A stretch of DNA of 56,646 bases from assembly GCF_001544295.1 (NCBI RefSeq), contig NZ_BCQF01000019.1, forward strand, positions 1 through 56,646. Reading direction: 5' to 3'. Position numbers and translations under genes: made by a program. Below the pieces are notes generated by a model that worked only from the letters and a program-made list of their open reading frames with translations, had not been told where the DNA came from and made no database searches. Positions 37,213 to 44,533 of the stretch are shown in pieces (position 1 is the stretch's first letter; every line of letters starts with the position of its first letter). Source of the DNA: Enterococcus pseudoavium NBRC 100491. GTDB lineage: Bacteria; Bacillota; Bacilli; Lactobacillales; Enterococcaceae.

Positions 37213-37593
37213 TCAAATTTCATCTAGTTTTCCAACAAATCGGTAGTAGATATCGATTTGTTGGATTCGCTTGCCTGTGCTTTTGTCTGGTTTGTGAATT
37301 TCGATTCGGTCAATGAGTTCATTCACAATGCTAGGCGTTAAGCTTTCAAGCGTGGTATATTTTCGGACAATCTCAAGAAATTTCTCAACGTTTTTCACGT
37401 CTTCCTTTTGTTTAGAAAGTCGTGTTTCAAGTTCGTCAATTTCTTGCTAAAAGCTAATATCACAATCTTCTAAGCTGTCTAGCTGGACTGAAAACCCTAA
37501 ATTTTGATATAGGGTACTCACTCGAGCATACCCGATTTTCACCTTGTCTAATTTCTCCAGTTCATTTACTTTCTTTTTCTGCTGTTTTTCCAT
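37213..37593 (-). pseudogene. Chimeric, internally deleted serine recombinase remnant
   Basis: From the ATG at 37593 (GGAGG upstream) 48 codons encode a resolvase-like N terminus with the catalytic motif KIGYARVSTLYQNL and QLDSLEDC. Codon 49 is TAG (37447-37449), and the same frame then continues as the charged C-terminal part of a large serine recombinase of conjugative elements (DUF4368-like: KFLEIVRKYTTLESLTP, IDRIEIHKPDKSTGKR, IDIYYRF). Several hundred residues that should lie between are missing. The two ends look like different recombinase types, so this may be a deletion fusion of two genes. Confidence 0.75.
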
Positions 37594-37733
37594 GTTGGAA
37601 ACCTCCATATATATTATTTTGTCTTACATATATATAGTAAAACGAAATGGAGGGAATGACTAAAAGAAGGTATAGAAAAAGCCTGTAGCTTTGAGGGCTA
37701 CAGGCTTAAAGTTCCTAGTTAGTAAATGATATT

Positions 37734-38225
37734 CTAAAGAATCGGAATATAAATGTCAGTTAAACTTGTATCTTTTAAATTTTTAGGCGGTTCTGTGATA
37801 TACATTTCAAAAGGAGTCGCATCTCTTGGTTTGGCTTTATCTTTAAAAAGCCACTCTTGATACATGTATTGCCAAGCTTCTCCATATTGATTACCTGACA
37901 TTTCAAAATGACCGACTGCAAATTTACCTGAAATACTTGATTCGCAAATGTTTCCAGTCTCAACAACTTTCGAATTTGCTGGAATAGTCATTGCTACACT
38001 AGTGCGGAGATTCTTTTCATCTATGATAAAAGGGTTGTCATCATAAATTGTCAAAACTTTTGTTTCGTCTGGAATAATCAAATTATTAGTAGTAGCAAAG
38101 TCAAATAATTCTTTGAATAATTTTCTGCTTTGTCTTCTAAATTCAGCATAGCTTCCTCTAAAACGAATATAGATAATTCTTTGATTCTTAATTTCTTCTG
38201 TAGTAATATTGATCGGCTCAATCAT
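37734..38225 (-). CDS. GyrI-like small-molecule-binding protein
   Basis: A 163-residue stand-alone GyrI-like/effector-binding domain: IRFRGSYAEFRRQSRKLFKEL near the start, VAMTIPANSKV in the middle, and the family C terminus YGEAWQYMYQEWL and PFEMYI. AGGAGG lies 6 bases before the ATG, so it is a real separate gene. It lies 41 bases after an AraC HTH gene; the two together equal one AraC-GyrI regulator. AT-rich codon use suggests transfer. Confidence 0.8.
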   Translation of the reverse strand: MIEPINITTEEIKNQRIIYIRFRGSYAEFRRQSRKLFKELFDFATTNNLIIPDETKVLTIYDDNPFIIDEKNLRTSVAMTIPANSKVVETGNICESSISGKFAVGHFEMSGNQYGEAWQYMYQEWLFKDKAKPRDATPFEMYITEPPKNLKDTSLTDIYIPIL

Positions 38226-38266
38226 ACTTATTCCTCCTTGATTTTTTGATTACCTTACGCAAACTA

Positions 38267-38659
38267 TTATTCCATGAACCGACTTTTATTTCTTGACAAT
38301 TCTTGCTGTTTTCTATATTCCATTGGACTTAAGTTAAAATGTTTTTTGAACGTCCGACTAAATGAGCTAGAGTCATTATATCCATATTCCATTGCAATAG
38401 TAGTTATAGAAATATTAGGACTTACACATAGAAAAATTGCAGCTCGTTCTATTTTAAATCTGGTTACAAATTCGTTTACTGTTTCAGAAGAGTATTTCTT
38501 AAAGATTCTATGAAAATGAAATTCTGATAAATTGGCATTTTTAGCTAAGTCTTTGAGCTGTATAGTTTCTTTCAAATTTTTTTCTATGTAATCCTCGGCT
38601 TTATTTATCAAACGGACGTATGATTGTTTGGAATTGATACTTTCTACTTTTTTATCCAT
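38267..38659 (-). CDS. AraC-family regulator (DNA-binding domain only)
   Basis: A 130-residue protein with two AraC helix-turn-helix motifs (IQLKDLAKNANLSEFHFHRIFKKYSS and ITTIAMEYGYNDSSSFSRTFKKHF) and nothing else. The effector domain seems to be supplied in trans by the next gene, which is in a different frame. AAAGGA precedes the ATG. It lies inside the inverted-repeat-bounded island. Confidence 0.85.
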   Translation of the reverse strand: MDKKVESINSKQSYVRLINKAEDYIEKNLKETIQLKDLAKNANLSEFHFHRIFKKYSSETVNEFVTRFKIERAAIFLCVSPNISITTIAMEYGYNDSSSFSRTFKKHFNLSPMEYRKQQELSRNKSRFME

Positions 38660-38693
38660 TGTCGTTATTCCTTTGTTATAGAGTTTTTAGTTC

Positions 38694-38733
38694 AATAGTT
38701 TTATAAAAATAGTGCTTTATGGAACCCTAGCTT
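38694..38733 (+). repeat. Direct repeat, copy 1
   Basis: Forty bases from AATAGTTTTATAAAAATAG to GGAACCCTAGCTT, matching 39759-39797 with one deletion and one substitution. It lies between the AraC and nitrilase genes. Confidence 0.85.
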
Positions 38734-38744
38734 ACTAAATTAGG

Positions 38745-39614
38745 TTATTTTTTCTCTGCATTTTTACGCAAAAAAGGATCTGCTTTATCATCGTCAATTA
38801 AATCCTGATAAAGCCAGGGCTTACGATATGAGTCACCCCAAAGTTCTCGAGAACGGTACTTTCGCAATTTTTCGATATCGAAATATGCGTAGAATAAACC
38901 TTCGGTCTCATCTGCTACAATTATCTCAGAATTGTAATCCTCTCCCTTTATTCGCAGACCGTCATATACTGAGGAATGACCGTTTTCTTTTGGGGACGGA
39001 TAATTTACAGTCACCATTCCAACCATGTTCTCGAATGCTCTAGACCTGAGTTGAGATAAACGATTTGTTTCAATGAAGCAGGCGTTGGGCACTAGGATTA
39101 TTTCTGCGCCTTTATGCATAAGGATTCTTGCTGCTTCTGGAAATTCACGATCATAACAAATCATAGCCCCGATTTTTACGATGTCATTTTTTATGTGCAA
39201 ATCCGCGACGAAAAATTCATTTCCAGATTGAATTTTCTGTTCCCAATTCTTACGAACTGTATGTACTTTACGATAATTTAAGATTACTTGACCGAATCTA
39301 TCTATTTGAGCAACAGAGTTATAAATTTTATCTTCATCTGCTTCAAGGTAAGCAAAAGCTAATGCAATCTCGTTATTCTTAGCTATTTGACAATATTTTT
39401 TGAAGTCTTCACTTCCTTGAGAAATTGCATCTTCTCTCCATCCTTTTTGTCCATCAGGGTATTCTTCTGGCGAGGAGTACCCAGTATTCCAACACTCAGG
39501 GAGGATAGCAATATCTGCGCCAGATTCTGCAGCTTCCTTTATATATAAGGAGGCTTTTTGATAGTTATCTTCAGCACTACCAGTTGGTAATATTTGGAGT
39601 AAGGCTACTTTCAT
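38745..39614 (-). CDS. Carbon-nitrogen hydrolase (nitrilase superfamily)
   Basis: A 289-residue nitrilase-superfamily hydrolase with the full Glu-Lys-Cys triad: Glu in ILPECWNTGY (about 40), Lys in NYRKVHTV (about 117), Cys in MICYDREFPEA (about 153). Likely an amidase or N-carbamoyl hydrolase. There is no Shine-Dalgarno; the extended -10 TGATATAAT ends 6 bases before the ATG, so the mRNA may start at the start codon. AT-rich compared with the flanks and enclosed by direct repeats, which suggests acquisition. Confidence 0.88.
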   Translation of the reverse strand: MKVALLQILPTGSAEDNYQKASLYIKEAAESGADIAILPECWNTGYSSPEEYPDGQKGWREDAISQGSEDFKKYCQIAKNNEIALAFAYLEADEDKIYNSVAQIDRFGQVILNYRKVHTVRKNWEQKIQSGNEFFVADLHIKNDIVKIGAMICYDREFPEAARILMHKGAEIILVPNACFIETNRLSQLRSRAFENMVGMVTVNYPSPKENGHSSVYDGLRIKGEDYNSEIIVADETEGLFYAYFDIEKLRKYRSRELWGDSYRKPWLYQDLIDDDKADPFLRKNAEKK

Positions 39615-39619
39615 GTGTT

Positions 39620-39629
39620 AATTATATCA
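39620..39629 (-). promoter_or_regulatory. Extended -10 directly before the nitrilase start
   Basis: On the minus strand TGATATAAT; only six bases (TAACAC) separate the -10 from the ATG at 39614, which predicts a leaderless transcript. Confidence 0.55.
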
Positions 39630-39692
39630 CAAATATAGTTTTCATTTTAGATACCTACTAAAATATCATGGCTATAACCATCAATAAAAGAA

Positions 39693-39722
39693 AAACAGGA
39701 CTTGCTTTTTAAACAAGTCCTG
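39693..39722. other. Hairpin inside the island
   Basis: Perfect inverted repeat CAGGACTTG, 9-base loop, CAAGTCCTG in the gene-free part of the island. It has no clear T-run. Confidence 0.5.
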
Positions 39723-39758
39723 AGGTCTAGCCGTAGAGTTTCTCAAGTTCTTCTATTA

Positions 39759-39797
39759 AATAGTTTTATAAAATAGTGTTTTATGGAACCCTAGCTT
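39759..39797 (+). repeat. Direct repeat, copy 2
   Basis: Second copy of the sequence at 38694-38733; its last part overlaps the right inverted repeat of the island. Confidence 0.85.
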
Positions 39798-39816
39798 TTT
39801 CGCAAGTTCTCTTTTT
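39781..39816 (-). repeat. Right terminal inverted repeat of the island
   Basis: Complement starts AAAAAGAGAACTTGCGA; pairs with 37120-37155. Confidence 0.75.
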
Positions 39817-39837
39817 GAATCTAGTTTTTAGCAACAA

Positions 39838-39868
39838 AAAAAGATACTTAAAAAGCCAAGTATCTTTT
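39838..39868 (-). terminator. Terminator of the small membrane-protein gene
   Basis: AAGATACTT / AAGTATCTT with an 8-base loop and a short T-run on the minus strand. Confidence 0.6.
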
Positions 39869-39992
39869 AAAAAATCTTTCCGGTTCTTATGGCATAAATA
39901 GTTAGGGAAATCAGAATGAACAACGCCAACATTTCTATTAGAAAGTCGGTGGTTTTTACTTCGTTTCTCGAAGTGTCCTTTTCTCGTTTCAT
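39867..39992 (-). CDS. Possible 41-residue membrane peptide
   Basis: A short frame with a charged N terminus (MKREKDTSRNEVKTT) and one membrane helix (FLIEMLALFILISLTIYAI). GAGGAGG lies 13 bases before the ATG, longer than ideal, and a terminator follows the stop immediately. It lies just outside the island. Resembles no family with certainty. Confidence 0.4.
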   Translation of the reverse strand: MKREKDTSRNEVKTTDFLIEMLALFILISLTIYAIRTGKIF

Positions 39993-40265
39993 TGTGCTAT
40001 TAAGGCCCTCCTCACTTTTACAATTCAAGGATAGCAAACCATTGGTATAGGTCCGTAACAATTCTTATTGAATTCAATTAGAATTTTATGAACGAAACCT
40101 AATTTGGAAGTTTTTCTTTTCAAATGAGGGTTTGGTCTTGTTTCTGACGAGTCAAACGACTGCAGATCAGCAAATGATTTGAATCAAAGGTATTCCCGCC
40201 CCTTAGCGAAAAACAAAAAGGCAATTTCCCCGAAAGGAACCGCTCGCGCTAGCAACCATTTTTAC
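39993..40265. other. Intergenic stretch right of the small ORF
   Basis: No gene, repeat or clear hairpin was found here. Together with the 39615-39866 stretch it forms a gene-poor zone of about 650 bases around the right island end. Confidence 0.4.
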
Positions 40266-40802
40266 TCACAGCTCAGAAAAAGGGATAAAAGGCGGAAGCT
40301 TGCCCGCAGTTTCCGTTAAGCATTTTTGGAGCCAGAGCACGTCCAACCATTGATCAAATTTGTAACCGATCTTAGGAAAATTGGCTACCTGTTCATAGCC
40401 CATCTTTTCATGGAACGTTAAACTACCTTGATTGCCGCCGGTAATACAGGCCGTTAAAATCGCTACATTTTGTTTTTTTAAGGTTGCTTCTAGGACTTGA
40501 TACAATTGTTTCCCTACACCGTGACTTTGCCGCTCTCGGTCGACATAGACGCTGACTTCGACGGCCCAATCATAAGCCGCCCGATTTTTATACGCATGGG
40601 CATAGGCATAGCCTAAAATTCTCTCATTTTCGGTCGCTACAAAATATGGATATAAATGCAACGTCTCCGCAATTGTTGCCGCAAAGTCCGCTTCTGTTGG
40701 CACTTCGTAGTCAAAGGTAATCGTGGTTTCTTTTACATACGGCGCATAAATCGCCTGTAACTGCGCCGCATCTGCGGGTGTTGCTACTCGAATTTCGATC
40801 AT
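40266..40802 (-). CDS. GNAT acetyltransferase, phosphinothricin-acetyltransferase type
   Basis: A 178-residue GNAT-fold N-acetyltransferase. It begins MIEIRVATPADAAQLQAIYAPYV, then TITFDYEVPT, and the acetyl-CoA loop is DRERQSHGVGKQLYQ (about 93-107). NQGSLTFHEKMGYEQV is the usual C-terminal motif. This subgroup acetylates small amines or amino-acid analogues. GGAGGG precedes the ATG at 40802. Confidence 0.88.
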   Translation of the reverse strand: MIEIRVATPADAAQLQAIYAPYVKETTITFDYEVPTEADFAATIAETLHLYPYFVATENERILGYAYAHAYKNRAAYDWAVEVSVYVDRERQSHGVGKQLYQVLEATLKKQNVAILTACITGGNQGSLTFHEKMGYEQVANFPKIGYKFDQWLDVLWLQKCLTETAGKLPPFIPFSEL

Positions 40803-41112
40803 TATCTCCCTCCTTATTTTGTTTATTCTATCATTATGAAAAATGAAAAACAGCCAATGAACCATCTATTTTTGATGAAAAAACGCTTACTTAGATTAAC
40901 TAAACTGCCCCCAACGTAAAAATCTTGGCTGGCACTTTCTTTTTAAGTCCTGCTTTTTTTGCTTAGCTCGTCAAGCATAACAAAAATACGGGATTTTTAT
41001 TAGAAAAAAATGGCGAATCTTTAAGCGGAGTTTCGTGAGTTTTACCGCCTCCTTATGGCTATTTTTAGTCAAATATGCTTGAATAAAGACAGTGTTTTTT
41101 AGGAGGAAAGTT
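40803..41112. other. Intergenic region before the APA transporter
   Basis: About 310 bases, with the divergent GNAT ribosome site at the left and AGGAGG of the transporter gene at the right. No T-box or riboswitch core was recognised. A TATGCT (41074-41079) could be the -10 of the transporter gene. Confidence 0.35.
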
Positions 41113-42543
41113 ATGGAACAGAATCAAACACCTGACAATCATACTAAAGAGATGAGTTTGTTGGGGTTAACTATGATCGTGATCGGCTCGATGCTGGGGG
41201 GCGGGGTCTTCAATTTGCCTAGCAGTATCTCACAATCGGCTGGTGTGGTCGCCTCGCTTTTTGCTTGGTTGATTACCGGAATCGGGGTCTTTTTTATTGC
41301 AAAAGTTTTTCAAACCCTCTCGAATGAGGAGCCTGAGATCATTGGCGGCATTTATTACTATGCCAAAGACGGTTTCGGTGATTATGTCGGTTTTAATTCC
41401 GCTTGGGGTTACTGGCTCAGCAACATCATCGGAAATGTTTCTTTTGTCATTTTATTTTTAGATGCTTTAAGCAAATTCATTCCCAAGATTGGTGGTTCCG
41501 GCGGCCAGATTGGCTTAGTTTTAGGCACCTTCATGATCTGGGGAGTCATTTTTCTCGTAGCGCGGGGGATTCGGACTGCCAGTATTTTGAATACGATCGC
41601 CACCAGTGCCAAGGTCATTCCGATTTTAATGGCCATTTTTCTTTTATTCATTCATTTCAAGTATCAAACCTTTTCGCTAGATGTCTTCGCTAAAAATATG
41701 CAACTTAATGGCCAAGAATTTGGTAGCGTCCCGACCCAGATTCGCCATGCCATGTTGCAGACGATGTGGGTATTCGTCGGGATCGAAGGCGCCGTTGTTT
41801 TGTCTGGTCGAGCTAAGCGGGCCCGCGATGTCGGTCGGGCTACGTTGATCGGTTACGCTACCACGTTAGCTATCTATGTTTTAATCGTAATGTTAAGCTT
41901 CGGCTCATTGCCGCAAGCCCAGTTGGCGAATTTACCGAGCCCCTCGTTAAGCGGTGTTTTACGAGCTTCGGCAGGTGCTTGGGCCGCCAATATGATCGAT
42001 ATCGGCGTGATTATTTCTGTTTTAGGCGCTTGGATTTCTTGGACGATTTTAGCTGCGGAAATTTCTTTTGATGCGGCGCAAGACAAAATGTTCCCAGCGT
42101 TTCTAGGGAAAGCCAATCAACAGAATGCACCGGTAAACGCCTTAGTCTTAAACGGTGTCATTATGCAGATCGTCTTTTTAGTTTCTCGTTGGGCGATGGA
42201 TGCCTTCCAAGCGGTAACGGATACGGCTACTACTATGGTGCTGGTCCCTTATGTCCTGTCGGCGGCTTTTTTATGGCAAATCGCCAAAGCCAAACAACAC
42301 CGCGGACAAAAAATTCTGGCCCTCGGTGGAATCGTCTACGGATTTTATATGCTTTATTCGTCCGGTGCCTTAAACCTGCTCTATTGTGTCGGGATCTACG
42401 CCTTAGGTTTTGTCTTTTGGTTGTGGAATAGCCATACGTATCAGCGGCCGGTTTTCGCGACAAAACGAGACAAACTATTGTTTATCCTCGTGACGGTTTT
42501 AGGCTTGATTAGTCTACTGGTCTTTCTTTGGCAAATCCATTAA
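41113..42543 (+). CDS. Basic amino acid/polyamine antiporter (APA family, ArcD-like)
   Basis: A 476-residue APC-superfamily antiporter with 12 hydrophobic segments. IGSMLGGGVFNLPSSIS (about 24-40) is the conserved first-helix substrate motif, and MLQTMWVFVGIEGAVVLSGRAKRARDVGRAT the sixth-helix and loop motif of arginine/ornithine and related antiporters. No arginine deiminase genes are adjacent, so the substrate pair stays open. AGGAGG lies 7 bases before the ATG. Monocistronic, ending at a bidirectional terminator. Confidence 0.88.
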   Translation: MEQNQTPDNHTKEMSLLGLTMIVIGSMLGGGVFNLPSSISQSAGVVASLFAWLITGIGVFFIAKVFQTLSNEEPEIIGGIYYYAKDGFGDYVGFNSAWGYWLSNIIGNVSFVILFLDALSKFIPKIGGSGGQIGLVLGTFMIWGVIFLVARGIRTASILNTIATSAKVIPILMAIFLLFIHFKYQTFSLDVFAKNMQLNGQEFGSVPTQIRHAMLQTMWVFVGIEGAVVLSGRAKRARDVGRATLIGYATTLAIYVLIVMLSFGSLPQAQLANLPSPSLSGVLRASAGAWAANMIDIGVIISVLGAWISWTILAAEISFDAAQDKMFPAFLGKANQQNAPVNALVLNGVIMQIVFLVSRWAMDAFQAVTDTATTMVLVPYVLSAAFLWQIAKAKQHRGQKILALGGIVYGFYMLYSSGALNLLYCVGIYALGFVFWLWNSHTYQRPVFATKRDKLLFILVTVLGLISLLVFLWQIH

Positions 42544-42577
42544 AAAAACAGTGGTCAACTGCGACCACTGTTTTTTT
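42542..42577. terminator. Bidirectional terminator
   Basis: ACAGTGGTC / GACCACTGT with a 6-base loop, seven A on the left and seven T on the right. It serves the APA gene (plus) and the prenyltransferase operon (minus). Confidence 0.92.
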
Positions 42578-42579
42578 AG

Positions 42580-43560
42580 TTAAACTTGCTGGATCACCAA
42601 ACTTAGCAACAGTCCTAGCGCATAAGAACTATTGAAAAACAGCAAATTATCGACGGACATCGGAAACGTCTTGCTTTTGATCTGTTCCTTTGAGAAAATC
42701 CGCGTTTGCGGGATGACTTTGACTAAGCTGATCAAAGTCACTAAGATCGGCCATTGATAAATACCCACTAGCCAGCCAATCAGAATCACCGCATAACAGC
42801 TGTACATCAAGACATTAAATAAACGGACGCCTTGTTTACGTCCAATATAAAATGGCAGTGTGTAGCGATGATTTTCGATGTCTTGTGCTAAATCACTGAG
42901 ATTATTTGCTAACATGATATTGGCAATCGTCAACATCAATGGCAAGGCCGCCCAAATCATTGCTAAAACCGCCGTCGTACTCCCAACTAGCGAAAAATGT
43001 TGCAGATCCAACTCCATAAAAAAGAGCCGCTGATCGTAAGTATTTAGATAGATCGTGATGGCAAAAATGCCTAACCCTTCTGTCACGCCGCTAAAAATCT
43101 CGCCTAATGGCATCCGCGACAACGGAATCGGGCCGAAACTATAAAAGATCCCCACAAAAAAGCAGGCCCCTCCCAGTGGCAACAACAGCCAGCCCGTTTG
43201 AAGTACTAAAAGAATCCCAATAATGGCCGCAAAACCGACTAAGCCATAAATAATTGCTTGAACAACGTGTTCTGATAACTGTTCGCGACCAATCACGTTT
43301 TCTTCATATTTATAAACTAGCGACTTAGCTTTCAAAAAGTCCATATAATTATTGATCGCCGTGATAGCTAGATCAAAGGCACACATCCCGAAAAAGAAAA
43401 GCAGTGTTTTGCCGGGATGGAAGGCGTGAAAATACGTATTGCTAAACAACACTGCGATGATAAACGGAAAAAGACCGGCTAATTTAGTACGGATCTGGAC
43501 TAATTCAAAGAAATTCGCCCAAGTCATTTTATGAACGGGTTTAAGCTTATTACTTTCCAT
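42580..43560 (-). CDS. UbiA-family prenyltransferase of the EET locus, copy 1
   Basis: A 326-residue membrane prenyltransferase of the MenA/DmkA kind, with about eight to nine helices. The two aspartate motifs are NNYMDFLKA (about 71) and DLAQDIENHRYTLP (about 215). It should attach an isoprenoid tail to a dihydroxynaphthoate-type ring, giving a demethylmenaquinone. It is the last gene of apbE-ubiA-ubiA and is a tandem paralogue of the next gene upstream; the two align along their whole length. Confidence 0.88.
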   Translation of the reverse strand: MESNKLKPVHKMTWANFFELVQIRTKLAGLFPFIIAVLFSNTYFHAFHPGKTLLFFFGMCAFDLAITAINNYMDFLKAKSLVYKYEENVIGREQLSEHVVQAIIYGLVGFAAIIGILLVLQTGWLLLPLGGACFFVGIFYSFGPIPLSRMPLGEIFSGVTEGLGIFAITIYLNTYDQRLFFMELDLQHFSLVGSTTAVLAMIWAALPLMLTIANIMLANNLSDLAQDIENHRYTLPFYIGRKQGVRLFNVLMYSCYAVILIGWLVGIYQWPILVTLISLVKVIPQTRIFSKEQIKSKTFPMSVDNLLFFNSSYALGLLLSLVIQQV

Positions 43561-43573
43561 GTAGCACCTCTTC

Positions 43574-44524
43574 TTAATGAATCAGCTGCCAGATCAAGGT
43601 CAAGATCAAACCGATCCCGTAGCAACTGTTAAAAGCCACCAAATTTTTGATCGACATCGCAAAAGTCTGGCTTTTGATTTGTTCCTTAGTAAATAAGGTG
43701 GTCTGAGGATAAACCTTCACCAGACTCAAAAAAACAATCAAGATCGGCCATTGGTAGATTCCCGCAAGCAAACCGATTAAAATCACACCGTAACAACTGT
43801 ACATCAATAGATTAAACAAACGGACCGCATTCGTTTTCCCGAGATAAAACGGCAACGTGTAACGGCGATTAGCAATATCTTGTTCCAAGTCACAAATATT
43901 ATTGGCCAACATGATATTGGCGATGGTGGCAATCAGCGGCAGCGAGGCCCAAATCAGCGCCAAAACAGCCGTCGTATCACCGGTTATCGCAAAGTGTTTC
44001 AAGTTCAACTCCATAAAAAAGAGTTTTTGATCATACGTGTTCAAATAGATCGTGATGGCAAAAATTCCGAGGCCCATCGTCACGCCGCTAAAGACTTCTC
44101 CTAGCGGCATCCGTGACAACGGAATCGGACCAAAGGTATAGAACACCCCAATAAAACAGCAAGCCAAGCCCATCAACAGCAACATCCAACCAGTTTGGAG
44201 CGCCAGGACGATCCCGACGACAGCCGCAAAACCGATCAAGCTGAAGATGATGGCGACTACGGTCCGTTCAGATAATTGTTCTTTACCGATCACGTTTTCT
44301 TGATATTTATACTCTTCTGAATGGGCTTTGCGAAAATCCATGTAATTATTAATCGCCGTCGTTGCCATATCAAAAGCGATCATCCCAAAGAAAAAGAAGA
44401 GCGTATTGCCTAAATGAAAGGAATGAAAATAGCTATTTGTGAATAATACGCCAATCAAAAAAGGAAATAAGCTGGCCAATTTGGTACGAATCTCTACTAA
44501 ATCGAAAAAATTTTTTCTCGTCAT
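43574..44524 (-). CDS. dmkA: UbiA-family prenyltransferase of the EET locus, copy 2
   Basis: A 316-residue paralogue of the neighbouring gene with the same two motifs (NNYMDFRKA and DLEQDIANRRYTLP). By position beside apbE it is the likelier equivalent of DmkA, which makes the quinone used for extracellular electron transfer. TAGGAG precedes the ATG. It starts 9 bases after apbE ends and is followed by its paralogue after 13 bases. Confidence 0.87.
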   Translation of the reverse strand: MTRKNFFDLVEIRTKLASLFPFLIGVLFTNSYFHSFHLGNTLFFFFGMIAFDMATTAINNYMDFRKAHSEEYKYQENVIGKEQLSERTVVAIIFSLIGFAAVVGIVLALQTGWMLLLMGLACCFIGVFYTFGPIPLSRMPLGEVFSGVTMGLGIFAITIYLNTYDQKLFFMELNLKHFAITGDTTAVLALIWASLPLIATIANIMLANNICDLEQDIANRRYTLPFYLGKTNAVRLFNLLMYSCYGVILIGLLAGIYQWPILIVFLSLVKVYPQTTLFTKEQIKSQTFAMSIKNLVAFNSCYGIGLILTLIWQLIH

Positions 44525-44533
44525 TTTATACTC

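Larger units (their letters stand above)
37120..39816. mobile_element. AT-rich island bounded by 36-bp imperfect inverted repeats
   Basis: The left end (37120-37155) and the complement of the right end (39781-39816) match at about 30 of 36 bases: both start AAAAAGAGAACTTGCGA, share AGCTAGG, and end CCATAA. Inside are a deleted recombinase gene, a GyrI-like gene, an AraC gene and a nitrilase-family gene, all on the minus strand and visibly more AT-rich than the flanks. A 40-bp direct repeat (38694-38733 and 39759-39797) flanks the nitrilase gene. No transposase is present, so this is a remnant or a non-autonomous element. Confidence 0.65.

Noticed and set aside
37120-39816. Complete insertion sequence
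   Set aside because: No transposase gene is present between the inverted repeats, and no target-site duplication could be identified by eye.
42189-42463. Open frames on both strands inside the APA transporter gene
   Set aside because: Shadows of a well-supported coding region; no ribosome sites.
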